A stretch of DNA of 64,000 bases from Chrysomallon squamiferum (lineage: Eukaryota > Mollusca > Gastropoda > Neomphalida > Peltospiridae). The DNA lies in NCBI GenBank assembly GCA_012295275.1, contig CM022665.1, forward strand, positions 24,260,446-24,324,445, given 5' to 3'. Under the pieces are notes generated by a model. That model was not told where the DNA came from, did no database searches, and saw nothing but the letters and a program-made list of their open reading frames with translations. The translations under genes were made by a program, and so were the position numbers. Below, piece by piece: positions 39,576-52,626 of the stretch. How positions within the stretch are numbered: position 1 is the first letter of the stretch; each line of letters opens with the position of its first letter.

Positions 39576-41449
39576 TGTGAACACAAATAGACTGTTTTCT
39601 CTGCAATTCCTATGAATTGTGTTAGTAGATAACTGATAATCAGATCCATCACTGTGGAAAGTTCTATTGTTTCTTATAGGAACTGGAGGTAAAAAAAAAC
39701 AAATTAAAAAAAAATTAAAATTAAAAGACAAAGAAAAGATGAACAAAAATCAAGGCAGAGAGAAGATGATTTTGTGATTTTTTATTTGTATTTCCCACCA
39801 TCTTTTTCTTTCTCCAGCTTTCAAATGCTATGGCAGATAATTTTTCTTGGCACCTGTGATACATCATACACATTAATCTTAAGGGATATTTATTTTCTTT
39901 TACACAGTAGACCAATTATAAAATAATTACCCTGTGTTTGACATCCTACAGTCTCTGACTGAACAACAAGATGGAGTTGACATTGTTATGTACATAACGG
40001 TGTTTCCTTTTCTCTTAGTTAACTTGGTGCTATCCAGTACACTCTGTGACTGGCCACATGGTTCATTGATAATCCAGCTTAACACAGTTTAATTTTCAGT
40101 CTCTCTTCTATGACCTGCCATGTTCTTGTTTCCTATAGCAACAGTGTGTTCATGCTCTTAATGTACTTGATAACTGTTAAAAAGCAGGTGATATTTATCT
40201 TTCCAAAACAGGGCAGATCACCAGATCCAAAAATAATATGTTAATTTTTTTTTCAAATTTTGACCTAGATTTTGTTTTTCTTTTTATGAGGAATAATTAA
40301 TATATGTATGTTTAAAGACACCTAACATATTTTATTATTACTGGTGTCAAGCATATGATATGTATACTATGATGATATCAAAGATAAACAAATAATTATG
40401 TGGAAATGCCAAGAGGTTATGTTTATCAGTTAAAAAAAGAATTCAAATAGGGAACAAATTAAACAATGTCAGTCCACCTCATTTTATTCTGAGTTTCTGC
40501 ATAATAAAAAATATGATTATCAAGTAATTTAAAATAAAAAAATTTCTCTTTACATTAAAATTCTAAGAACTAATTTTATAAAGAACTTTTATCCCACAGT
40601 TGTTAAATAAATATTACAATAATAAATAACTAGTGTAAATAATCCCATTTGTTTTAATTTGATACATAAATAAGTTACAGTTACATAATTTGTTCCTAAA
40701 CATAATTCTATTGATTAATATTCATTCTCCCATTTCAATCAATAGAGATTTAAAATGGAGAAAAACATACCTGTTTTTTTGGTAAATATTACCTTACATA
40801 TTTATATCTTAAAATTTTAAAGACATTTCTTGATGATTCTGATAATTAACATTCTCAGGCCTGAAGTCTTAGGTATTTATCAGCAAACAATTTATATTTC
40901 AAGAAAAAATGTTGTTCTAAGCTCATTTTCTAGGCTATTTACTAAACAACAAGCTCTATTTGCTATTTCTGACTTGCATTGTGCTTCCTAAAACACAGCA
41001 GTTACTTAATCATTGGGGATTCTTTTGCTAACCTGAGAATTATCCCCATATTACAGTCTTATTCTGATATTATTGTATTATTCATTTTGTGTTAACAGTG
41101 TCTTTATTAACTGAGCTTCAACAGTATCAAGTGAAGTATTGTATCCATGTTCTGTAGGAAATATTTATTAACAAAGCATTCAGTTTGTTGCCTAGCTCAT
41201 GTGTTCATCTAAACATTTGTTTTCTCTGTAATGGTAATATTTACAAAAGAGTTTTCTAACATTCAGAATAGTAAGTGTAACAGGGTAGCATATTTCTGCT
41301 GTTTTAGCAATGGCATCATTTTAGAATGTGTTTTGAATGGAGATAAGTTTAAAGGAATTAAAAGCTACATGTTGAGAAAAGCCATCCTGTTGTTAAAAAG
41401 TAACTAAAGCTGATGAAAACTAACAAAAAGAAGAAAGCTAAATATTTAT

Positions 41450-42115
41450 CTCCTGCACCTCTTAATTTTTTTTTTTTTTTTTTTTTTTTTAAGATGAAAG
41501 AAAAGATATTTAAAACCTGCACAAGAGTTTAAAACCAAAAAAAACAAAGAATCTGTCTCAGAAATTCACAATAACAAAATTTTATGTTTCACACAGACCG
41601 TTCTGTTTTCACTCAGTTTTATACATGACATTCATAGTTTGGATAAAAAATTCTTGCCTTCTAAGTAAGGTTGTATTTAGCAAAGAAATAATAAATGTTT
41701 AGCTAATTTTTATGTTTGACAGACACAAATATTGTTTCAAAAAGGCATTTTGTAAATTGTTTGTATTTTTTTTAAAAAGTGTTTTTCCTCCTACACAATC
41801 CCCTCCAATTTTATTTATTTAAATGAAAGAGAAGATATTTAAAACCTCAAAGTTTTAAATCAAAAGAAGAAAGAAAATGTCAAAATAAATCTACATTTGA
41901 CACATACCATTCTGTAATATTCTTTTTCTCATTGGTTTTATATTTGACAGCTTCAGTTTGAAGAAAACAAATATGTTTTACTTTTAAGAAATGTTGTAGC
42001 TATCAAAGAAATAACCTAATAAATTCTGTAGCTAACTTTTATGTTTGACATCAATAAATAATCTTTCTTCATGCATTTTGTAAATACTTTTTATAAAAAA
42101 AATAAAAAATAAATT
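41450..42115. repeat. Two-copy tandem duplication of about 330 bp abutting exon B
   Basis: The string gaaagaaaagatatttaaaac at about 41494 is repeated as gaaagagaagatatttaaaac at about 41825. Later landmarks recur in the same order: accattctgt/accgttctgt, ttttatacatgaca/ttttatatttgaca, agcaaagaaataataaa/atcaaagaaataaccta, ttttatgtttgacag/ttttatgtttgacat, and gcattttgtaaat. The second copy ends just before the exon B polypyrimidine tract and acceptor. Confidence 0.85.
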
Positions 42116-42131
42116 TTTTTTTCTTTTCCAG

Positions 42132-42297
42132 AGCTGCTCAAAAACTAAGTAGAAAGAAGAAACGACACCAGCCACCAGACCCTGAACCTCCACCATTTCC
42201 CACCAGTTTCTGCGAAGTGATACGCCTCAACCCACCCCCTGCACCACCATGCTTGTTCCGAGTCAATGGCCGCCTTACAAATCCTGGATTGGGCAAG
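42132..42297 (+). CDS. KIF26: KIF26-like kinesin, coding exon B (linker before the motor)
   Basis: The exon is 166 bases long. Its first base completes the Arg codon split by the previous intron and 55 codons follow, ending GGC AAG|gtaagc. The acceptor is ttcttttccag. The peptide starts [15 protein letters not shown], a Lys/Arg-rich patch followed by [12 protein letters not shown]. It continues with [16 protein letters not shown] and ends NPGLGK. A basic patch, an acidic-proline run, the PPPAPPC core and an N-P-G-(I/L)-G-K end are the layout I know from KIF26A/B immediately before the motor. The proline runs contain PxxP-type motifs that could bind SH3 domains, but partner binding is inference. 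The longest open frame through this stretch on the + strand in another register (from 42249) is a shadow. The exon directly follows a tandemly duplicated intron segment. Confidence 0.93.
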
Positions 42298-42769
42298 GTA
42301 AGCCAATAACATTTTTTAAACATATATGTATATTTGTTTTTTTTGTTTTTTTTACATTCTCAAAAACAGTTGTTATTTTTATTTATTTACTTTTATTTTT
42401 TTTTATTTTTTTTAAATTTGATATAAATTATTTCAAAAATGTACATTTCAGTTTAATAAGAAGTAAATATTAAAAAGACATTTGGATTTAAGACCTTTTA
42501 ACAGTTCCAAAACACTTCTTAACCTGTTTGCTACTGAGTGGGTATTGTATTCTAACAGCAAAAATTAGAACTGTGTTAAAAGTAGACAACACTCCAGTGT
42601 CAAACTGGACTGTTGAATACCTGATGTGATATAAACCAAAGATTCTGTTGCACCTCTGTGTATTATGGCCGCCAAAAAAAGGAGAACTCAGCATTATGAC
42701 CATAGTAGTGGTCACTAAAGATACTCAAGAGGTTAATTAAAAGACACGCATTTTATGACTTAACATAGA

Positions 42770-43260
42770 ATCCAAAAGCCCAGTGCTTGGTTAATAACTT
42801 ACAGAACTGTCAGTTCAGATTGACTTAAATCACACACAGGCCTGGGCAGTGCTAATTTAAAATAGGTTGTGATAAAGTGGCCATCATTTGGGGCTATCAA
42901 AATGAAATAAGGCAGTGTTATCTACAGTTGTGTGCTATCTGGTTATTCTAATTGGCACACATTATGAAAATTACAGGCTGTTTGACCATATCCTTGCTAC
43001 CTAATGATTCTAAATTACAGACACAACAAGGGTGCTGTTGTCCCCTCCAGAGTGGGGCCCACTGTTAGTTATTCAATATTATGTGTATGAAGGTGGGCTG
43101 CACTGTAAGTCTCCCTTTGAAGAAGTTTATTACCCACTTGAACCAAACTTCCCATAAAGTCTGGATCATTATGTAACATGCTGGGGTCATTCTAATTACG
43201 TTTCATCTTTCAAGTGTTGCCCTAAAGTGCAGGAACATTCAACCAAATTTATTGCCTTTA
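42770..43260. promoter_or_regulatory. Higher-complexity island near exon B, candidate cis-element
   Basis: About 490 bp of balanced composition starting 470 bases after exon B, with cctgggcagtgctaatttaa, aagtggccatcatttggggc and tcattctaattacgtttcat. No open frame of note exists. Homeodomain-like TAAT sites recur. Of the islands it is among the most enhancer-like by eye. Confidence 0.35.
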
Positions 43261-44127
43261 ATTTTTTTAATTTTTTTTTCTTCCCACATTCCATATTTTT
43301 ATTTATTTTTAATTTTTTTTTTTTTTTTAAATAATGTTTAGATTTTTCTTATTATTTTTCTTACTGCTGTAATGTTTAAATTAATTTGTAAATTTTTTTT
43401 TCAGTATATCAGGATTCATTGTTCCCTTTTTTCCTCAGATTTATGTTTTACACCCTCTTTTATATTTTTAAACCTTTTTTTAGAGGCTAAGGGGTGCATT
43501 TTCAGACAGATTTATATTTCTGTTTTTCAACACTTGCAAATATGGTTAATAATTTTTAATGGCAAGTGTTAAAAAAAAACAAAAAAACCCACATTTATTA
43601 AGAATTTTTATTTGTTCTTTCTTGAAAAACAATTTGAGCTAATTTTTACTTTATTTCATTGTTTATATTTTGTATTTTTCACTTTTGTTTTGGAAATACC
43701 AGACAGAATTTTATTGTTTCATACCTTTTGAGAGACATTTTTACAAAATTTTCAATTATTTCTGCTAACATAAAGTATTCATTGTTCTTTTAAGTTTTGT
43801 GTAAAGTTTATTTCAAGATGGCTGCTAAAAACGGTAACACTGACTTGAGTGTAATGGAGCATAGGATCTGTTTAGGATTTTTATTGGCAAGGGTGGATTT
43901 TTTTCGTCACACATAATATGGAGGTTTCTGCATGAGTTCCTTCTGATGATGGCTGATCTATAGGTTTTTTTTTCTTATAGCTTATTGGCTAGGAAATGCC
44001 AAGTGCCACTATAGGTCATTACATCCAAGCCATCAATTATCTTTTCTTGCCTCGTCAGTGGTTTTAATACTTTTTTATAGTCTTATTTTGGCTGCTGTAT
44101 GAGAACTGTTGCATGCTCAGATGGGAT

Positions 44128-44165
<38 letters not shown>

Positions 44166-44449
44166 TCTCTCTAAAAAATGTGTACTTTAAAGAAATATAA
44201 TAATCCATAACATGTCTTCTTTTATTTGTTGTCTTTTTTTTTTTTTTTTTTTTTTCGGAATTATTAATAAATTACATTTTCATTCATAGGAGTTATTAAT
44301 TTTCATATTCAGCTAATAATTCCTCACAACTAACAAGCATGTTAAAAATAAATTACATATTTGATTAAAAATGAAATTAAGCATTCTATAATATTAAACA
44401 CTTTTTTTTTCCTTTTTTTTATTTTATTTTTTTTATTTTTTCTTTCTTT

Positions 44450-44930
44450 TGGATGGGTCATCAATAATGTGTGAGTATTATGACAGTTACCAAGGCTATG
44501 CTAACCAAACATTTAACATTTCCGCACAAAACGAACACCACTGCATTCTGCATTTTCTTGCGATTTGTATGAGCCTGCGTATGATTACTTGTGCTCTTCT
44601 CAATGGCTTTAGAACCTTCCTTGCCCATCCGTCATGCTCCACCATGTCATCATATTGCTATGTTGGTCTGGACAGTTTTCCAGCATTGAGCAAGTTTACT
44701 TGCTTCTAATTTATGTTCCCATTTCAAGATTCTGACTTTACACTTGAGGAGTTTTCAGTCGTTAATTCCGACTTGATTCGTAAAACTGCTCTTAACTTGC
44801 AGCTCGGATAACCCAGGATAATCTTCCAATCAGCATTTCCTGCTGCCCGGTAATTACCAGTTTCTTTTATAGTTGTCCACAGTCAACTGTGGAGGTTGTT
44901 AAACACTGAGTGGAGATAAATTAATGCAGC
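44450..44930. promoter_or_regulatory. Higher-complexity island with an 8 bp palindrome
   Basis: Balanced sequence after a long T-rich stretch. It is open in one + frame for 86 codons (44449-44709), but the peptide has no family signature. At 44876-44893 it contains tccacagt-ca-actgtgga, an inverted repeat with 8 bp arms and RUNX-like TGTGG halves. Candidate regulatory element. Confidence 0.3.
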
Positions 44931-44949
44931 AACTATTGAGCATCAGATC

Positions 44950-45420
44950 AATTTGATCACAACATTTTATATTCCTTGATGTTTTTCTTCTTCTTTCCAT
45001 CTTTCATTCCTTCAATTTGATTATGTTTATATCATAATGATTTTCTTTTTTTTTCTTTCTTTCCTTCGTACTGTCAGTTTGTTCACAAGATTTATGTCCC
45101 TTGATGATTTCTTTCTTTCTTCCTTTCTTTCATTCCTTCAGTTTAATTATGTTTATATCATAATGATTTTCGTTTTTCTTTCTTTCATTTGTACTATCAG
45201 TTTGTTCACAAGATTTATATCCCTTGATGTTTTCTTCTTTCATTCCTTCAGTTTAATTACATTTTTATAATCAATTCTTTCTTTCATTCATTTTTTCAGT
45301 TTGTTCATAATAATTGCATCACTGTTTTTCTTTTCTTTTATTCTTTCTTTATTTCATTCCTTCCTCAGATCAGTTTGATACAAATGTCTACAGCTTTGAT
45401 GTCTTTCTTTTTTCTTTCAT
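44950..45420. repeat. Diverged tandem array, unit about 110-126 bp
   Basis: cattccttcagtttaattat, followed by gtttatatcataatgatttt, occurs from 45005 and 45131 (period 126) and in part from 45241. Each is followed by CTTT-rich sequence and by tcagtttgttcacaagattt-like text. Related CTTT-rich sequence continues to about 45800 and produces spurious Phe/Ser-rich frames. Confidence 0.85.
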
Positions 45421-46669
45421 TCATAAACAGCAGTTTGCTGCTAACACTTCCTTCGATGTTTTTTGTTCCTTTTTTTCTTTTATTCTTTCATTCCTTCTTC
45501 TCACTGCAGATAACAACATTTATATCATGATGTTTTGTTTTTTTATTCTTTTTCTGTCTTTTATTCATAATATATTTTTTTTCTGTTTCTCCTTTGTTTC
45601 ATTTTTTCTTCCTCCATTCATTGGATAGGTGTCATATTTTTGTTCTTTTTTCATTCTCTCTTCCTTTCATGTATCAGAGTATTTGTTATTCGATGTTTTT
45701 ATATTTTTATTCTTTTTTCTTTCGTTCTCTTTTTCTTGTCATTATTCTTTCATCCATTTTTCTTTTCTCTTCACCTTCTTATTTTTGCCCCTTAACTGTT
45801 CTGTCAGTAAAACAATAAGAGAATATATTAAATTTTTTCTTTCTTTTTTAATTTTTAATTTTTGAAAAAATACCCATCAGGTTTCTCTCAGTTTGAGACA
45901 ATTTCTGCAAAATAATTTGTCATTTGTTCAGAAGGCAATTTTATCCCAATATTTGATAATTTCAGCAATTTACAATAACCATATCTAATGAACCATATAA
46001 TATTTCTCTCAAAGGATGGGTTTTTTTGTTGTTATTTCTTTCTTTTTTTAATTTAATAAAATTGCTAACATTTTCAATGTTTTGGGAGGGTTTTTTTTAA
46101 ACATTTTTCTTCTTTTACTTTTTTAAATACATTTTTTTTCTTTTTGGCTTTTTGTTTTGAAGGGGAACATTAATTGATTAGACACTGTTTATTTGTCATA
46201 ATGTATCACAATAAAAGCAAATACTTAATATGATGATAACATTTTTAATTTTTTAATTAATTTTTTTTAGGGATCCTTTTATCTTTGCTTCATTTTAATT
46301 TTATTTGCTTTTAATGGGATTTCTTTATTTTATTTTTTAAATTTTTTTTATTGTTCTAGGATATTTTATTTATTTATTTATTTATTTTTATTTTAGATTA
46401 AGAAAAATCAAATTTAATATCTTACAGCATTTTTAATCTGCTTGATTAAATCTGTTGAATATATCTAAATAACAACAACAACACAACAACACTAATAACT
46501 ATATATGTATTAATAAACATACTAAAACTGAACCAAACTTGTAATTTTTATCATTTCACCATTCATTATAATTATCTGTCTTAATACATAACGTAAGTGA
46601 ATAATAAAAGCAAAACTCTGACAAATTCTTTCTGTTTACCCAAATCACATCATCACCAGAATGTTTACA

Positions 46670-47020
46670 TACTTCAACATATTAACTATATTGCATCTCT
46701 AAACGTGACCTTTAACTTTGGTAACACTTCACCATCTGGGCAGAGGCATGACACACCAGCATTAGCTTTCAGTATGGCCTGCATGGTGATTGCTTTTGTC
46801 AGATGTTACACAACACAAACAGAACTTGTTGGCATCACTGAGTCTGTAGGTGCCAGAGATGAGCCAAGCGAACAATGACAACAGTTTCCTCTAATTGAAG
46901 AAGCTATAATTGCTAATGTGATGATCATTCAATTAGTTCTGTAACCAATCATCGAGTCTTGATGACCAGTTGCTAGGGTCTGGAAGTTCTCCAGAAGTGT
47001 GTCTGCCAGTTGTGACTGGA
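46670..47020. promoter_or_regulatory. Higher-complexity island, candidate cis-element
   Basis: Balanced sequence with a 93-codon + frame (46597-46878) lacking a signature. The segment gctataattgctaatgtgat and the following catcattcaattag-type text carry several TAAT cores. Candidate enhancer. Confidence 0.3.
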
Positions 47021-47084
47021 ATGACAAGGATTACAGAGTTTTAAAAATAAATATTAAAAATAAAAAAAAATTAAAAAATTATTG

Positions 47085-47660
47085 TTGTCTTCTGGTTTCA
47101 CGTGACGCATAATTTGAAATAGCTTTAATTCCGAGGTTAATTTTGAGTAAAATGTTGAAGCTGTCACAAACAATAAAAATGTAACTTGAAATAGGTTTAA
47201 TTCTTGCATTATTATGGATGTTGTAGTTTTTGGATAAAAAATTCAAAATTGACATAAACAATAAACATTTTGAAACACGACTTGAAATAGCTTTAATTCA
47301 TAGATTATGGTTCTGATAGTTTTTGGATAAAATGTAGATAATTTTGAAAAAATAAAAAGCTGAATCAGTCACAAAGGATAAGAAATGGCTTCAAATAGGT
47401 TTAATTCTTAGATTATGGTTATGGTAGGTTTTATATTAAAAAAAAAAATGTACAGTTTGTCATAAATAATAAAACTGTTATTTAAAACTAGTTTAATGCT
47501 GAAAAGATAGTTGTGGTAATTTTTTTTATACAAATGTAGAATTTGCTGCAAATGATTAAATGGGTTTAACACTTAGATTATGTTTATGATAATTATTTTG
47601 ATAAAAATGTTGGAACTGAAACAAATGATGAAGGTGTGAATTGATATATGTTTTTGTTCT
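47085..47660. repeat. Diverged tandem array, unit about 85-120 bp, about 5-6 copies
   Basis: A unit of the form acttgaaataggtttaattc, ttagattatggttatgatag, tttttggataaaatg, then ttgtcacaaacaataaa recurs at about 47112, 47185, 47280, 47387, 47480 and 47555. Confidence 0.8.
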
Positions 47661-48884
47661 CAGATGACATGACATTTGTTTTTTAAATTTAATAAATTAT
47701 ATAAAGTCTGGCCATGTTATTATATATCTTCTTTTCCATGGAAAGGACAAAAGATCTGTTCCTACAAACCTCAAAGAATAAACCATATAATGCCAGTAGC
47801 AAATTTCCTTTGTTTTATAATCATTATGTAAAAGAAAATGTATTTGAAAATTGATAACCATTAATATTACAATAGGATGTGATGTCATTAAAGAAATATT
47901 TATTTATTCATTCAGCTCTATTTTTCATATTTCTCTGAATATTGTTGTGTAGAGTTTTTTTTTTTTTTCTCATTCTATTTCTTCTTTCTATAGATTTTGT
48001 GTATGGTCAAGTTTGAGTATTTCAATATGACAAGAATGTATGTTAACAAACATTTCCAGATTACAAAGATTATCAAATTTAAGTGTTTAGTTTTCACATC
48101 AGCATGTCCAGCTCACAGTTTTATGATTTAGTAGACATGGAAGTCATCAATTACTTATAACCAATGAGTCTGCTTTATGGTTCAGTTGTTTTGGACACAG
48201 TTTGTGTGTTACACCATTCCTCCAAGAAACAGGGAGCACTGATTTTTTTTTTTGATTTTTTTTTTACTTCCCTTACCCCACATATCAGCATCAGATTTTT
48301 GATTTACTGATCTGTGGCAGGCATACACTGAATGGTACAAGATGTTTTGGAGAGTTGTGTCGTAGATTCTTAACTAATGTTTTTTTGAAAAGTGATACGC
48401 TTTCACACATCCAGAGATTCCACAATTTTTCATGAATGATTTATCTCTGGTGAATGATGATATTTTTGAGGATGATGGCTTTTCTACAGAAAAAAAAACC
48501 TCCCACTAATTCTTCTTTGTCTGCCACTATATTAGCACTTGCTCAAAAACAAATTTGTCTTGACAGCTTATCAGTTGCAGGAATCTAACAAAACTGACAA
48601 GGTTATAAAATTCATCTGTCCATGTTTATGCAAATAGTTGCATAAAACAAAACAAAAGGAATTAAAAAGAAGAAAAAGTACAAGATTTTCTTTTACAGAG
48701 ATAATGTAATCAGATGAGTGCATTGCTTTGTGATTTGCCATGACATTTTTATGGTTAACACCCACAGAGCCAGTTGATGTCATTTGTTAATTCTGTTGTT
48801 TAAATTTCAGTGTGAAGTATGAGCATGCAAATAATGATAACAGAATTTCAAAATAGATTTAATTCCTAAATGAAAAAGAAAATA

Positions 48885-49035
48885 CATTTTGGTATTTATA
48901 TATATTAAATTGTTTTTAAATGACAGATCTTGGTATTTATATATGAAGTGTTTTTAAGCAACAGATAAAGTGAGTTATTTTTTTAAGGAAAAAACCCATA
49001 TCGTGGTATTTATAAATATAAAATGTTTTGAAACA
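48885..49035. repeat. Diverged tandem array, unit about 45-75 bp, 3 copies
   Basis: tttggtatttatatat, then a ttgtttttaaatgacag-like string, recurs at about 48890, 48930 and 49004. Confidence 0.7.
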
Positions 49036-50866
49036 GGAGTTCTCTGTTACATACAGCCAGAACTGTATAAAATAATTTATAGTAGTTTCTTTTTATAAAG
49101 AAATTAATTATTTATTTCAGTTATTGAAACATACTTAATGGCAGTATCATAATAAAGTATTCTAAACATTTTAAAAATTATTCTTATCAATTTTGATACA
49201 TATATTAATTTTAAAACAAAACCTTAGAATAAAGAAACAGCTATAAACACAGGGTCATTTTTTTTCAATTTCACCTGTGTATTTGGCTGAGGCTTAATCC
49301 AAAGAAATGAACTTCAGCGCATTGTTATATCTTAATATAGGCTCAGGTAAAGCATTTATACAGCATTTACAGCTATGAAAAATAACCATGCCATATATTT
49401 AACATGGTAGATTTACTACCTGACACTATGTACGGTCTGGGACTAAGAAAACTGAACACCTTGCATGTGAAATATACAGCCTGTCAATCAAACATTTTAC
49501 AGGTAAATTAATCAAGCAATTCACAGGGAAATTGATTACTTTAGGGATGTTGTGTTTTCCCGAGTTTTGCCTTGAAGGGAATTTCTCTGTGTTAAATATT
49601 CATGTTTATTTACCGTGATGAGTAACATTCAGATACCTGTATTGTGTTTAATCAGCCAGTGGCATTAGTAAACTTGATAATGTATTACTATGTCATAGGA
49701 TCATAGGATTCGAAAAGAACTTTGTCTATTTGTTGCCATGGTTTATTGGACAAGTCTAATCTCTTTGATGGCTTAATTGGATTATTGTAACAGCAGCAAT
49801 TGTTTGCCATGGCAACATTATAAAAAAATGGAATTTTTTTATTTTTTATAGGTTGATGAATTAATTAATCAACAACCTTATTTCCAGTTTTTATTGTAGT
49901 TATAACTGGTTTTTCCACACTTGGGAATTATGCCATATATAAATCATTTTTCTTCTTTCTCTTTTTTTTTTATTTGTCTAGTTCAATATTTTGTGGAATA
50001 CAGATTTTGCGAAGTTTTAGATTTTGTATGAGAATAAAGATTTTGATTATTTAAGATATTAATTTCTACACATCAGTTATGATTATCACTATATGTTTTT
50101 CTCTTAATCAGTTTATTTTTAATTTAAATTTTAGAAAAATCAAACATACAACCACTCATACCCACATTTTTGGCCATCTTTATTTCCTTCTTCATGATGA
50201 AATAATTCAATCTTCAAATGTATATCCATTATCTCAGTGGTAATATCTCCCTTTTTAAAAAAAATCCTGGAACTGATTCTGAAAAATACAAGCCTTTTAA
50301 AGAATATAGAAAAAAATATTGACTTTTACTTTAATCAAATGCTTTCATATAGTTTTTCAGAATACTTTATAAAACCACTAGGCACACTCCCCTTCCAAAC
50401 ATTATTTACCTCCTCGTAAGAACAATGAAAATTTCCAAATTAATTTTGAGTTGCATGTTTTCAATGAGCTGAACAAATATTATGTCTTTATTAGTGCTGA
50501 ACCACCAGTTGTTAAATTCCTATTACATTTAAACTACGTCTTGTATCAATAATGGCTTTGTTATGTGCCTCATGTGGATTCATACAAGGCAATGTGTGGA
50601 AGTAAAATGAAATGATGATGTATGCTTAGTTGGATTTAAAATAAGTTATGTGTCTTTTATAGATTTATACTTGGTCATGTACATTTTGTAACTTGAAAAT
50701 ATGGTCATTTATTTTTAACAAGTATTCATTTTGATTGTCTATGTTTAATAGCTTTGAACTGGGTGATGTGCATTTACTCGGTCCACAGTTGACACAAAAC
50801 CTTTGATCTTTTCTGGAATAAAATGGGACTTTCACTATTTATATTACTTTCTTTGAATTTTTATTG

Positions 50867-51050
<184 letters not shown>

Positions 51051-51369
51051 TCCCCTTCATTTTGTTTTTCCAATACAATCAATACTGAATAGCATGATGA
51101 GGATCATGCTCTGATGTAGATCTCCATTATCTAACAATCTTACTGTTTTAATTTATCACTTTGATCTCACAGACAGGTATTCCATACAGACAATACGAGA
51201 TGGTTTTGTCGTGTATAATTCATGCTTGTTTCACATGAGTCATGAATCTTCTTTTTTTTATCTTCCCCTTTTCTGACATCTTCATTGGTCTTCAGAGTAT
51301 TTGACCAAAACTGAAACGGCAGTTAAACATTGCCAGAAGGCATAATTTGAAAGGAAAAAAAAATCATGA

Positions 51370-51900
51370 TAGAAATAAAAAAATAAAATGACCTCTCATG
51401 AAAGGGCTATCATAAAGACCCATGGGCTTGACTCAACAGTTATCGCTAAAGCATGGAGTAAAGTTAAGTGACAAGATTGTACTCTATGATGGGCTGGAGA
51501 CTCAGACTATGGGATCATCTCCCTAAGGGCCAATTAATTTGTCAGAAACAATTCAATTCAAGTCTAATTTGTTTAACACAGTACAAAGAAGCCCAATGCT
51601 GCCGTCTTAAACTGTTAGGGAATGTTGCATGACAAATGGCTTGGTCCTGCTCCCAGGATTCCTGTTGTTATTGTAAGACTAATCTGGTCATTATCTCCAC
51701 ACTGGTGAGCTTTTCAGGGGACATAATCTTATTCAAGGCCTGATCCAGACAATCTGTGGCTTTTTCTATTGGCCAATTCAGCCTCCTGAGGATCTGGGAT
51801 TAAAGTAAATTGTTCGGTGTCAATGACAAATAACAAGATAAGTGCATTTGTGATTCTCCCATTCCAACCTGTATTCAAGTTAATGATTATTTAAGAGGGT
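51370..51900. promoter_or_regulatory. Longest complex island in the second intron, candidate cis-element
   Basis: About 530 bp without simple repeats or a long open frame, with cttggtcctgctcccaggat, gacaatctgtggctttttct and aagataagtgcatttgtgat (GATA-like). The lack of coding potential in balanced sequence of this length makes a conserved noncoding element plausible. Confidence 0.35.
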
Positions 51901-52626
51901 TGCTTGAACTGTGCCTTTTCTTTAAATTTAAAAATTTCACTGTCTCTATAAGTTTTTATTGTTATTTTTTCAACTAATAATTAATTTTGGTCAGATTTTA
52001 TTTATTTACTTATATATCTATATATATTTACATATATACATATATACATTTGTCTATTATTATAGCTTTTTCTTTTAATAACTAACAGATCATACATAAA
52101 TCATATTTTTAAATATATTTTACCCTTCAAATTAAAGTTAACACTAAAATAAAAAAATCATAATCCCCATTACAGATATCCCTTTCATAAAGTCACAGTT
52201 GCTGAGATGCTGAGATACTGAGATAAGTAAACTGGCTAAAACAATACATTATCCAACTGTTTGCTGATTTTCTCATACTTCGTTTAGGATGTAACCTACT
52301 GACAGTGTCTAGTAGAGTAAAGGATTAATAGATATCCTTTTCATCATTTCAGATCTAGTTATTGTATTAAAGTTTGGATTTTTGATTATCAGTTTCTGTT
52401 TGAAATAATAATAAAATATTGGTGGCAGGGAAATATTAAATATATTCATCTTCAATTTAATTGTCTAAAAATGATTGTGGAAAAAAAAAAGGGGTGGCTT
52501 TTCTAAAAAAAAAAAAAAAAGAAGAACTATTTTTTAAATGTCTTTTATTTAGAAAAGTGTATTTTATATTACCGAATGAAAAAAGAAGAAGAGTTAATTA
52601 GATATCTTTCTTCTCGTTTCTAACAT

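Noticed and set aside
44449-44709. 86-codon + frame with seven Cys
   Set aside because: The Cys spacing follows no known pattern, and there is no signal peptide or splice context.
46597-46878. 93-codon + frame
   Set aside because: No family signature; it starts in AT-rich sequence and extends through a balanced island, where open frames are expected by chance.
50228-50285. Possible tRNA-like piece (atctcagtggtaatatc, then ggaactgattct)
   Set aside because: The A-box and B-box matches are both partial and the region between is a run of A/T; too weak to list.
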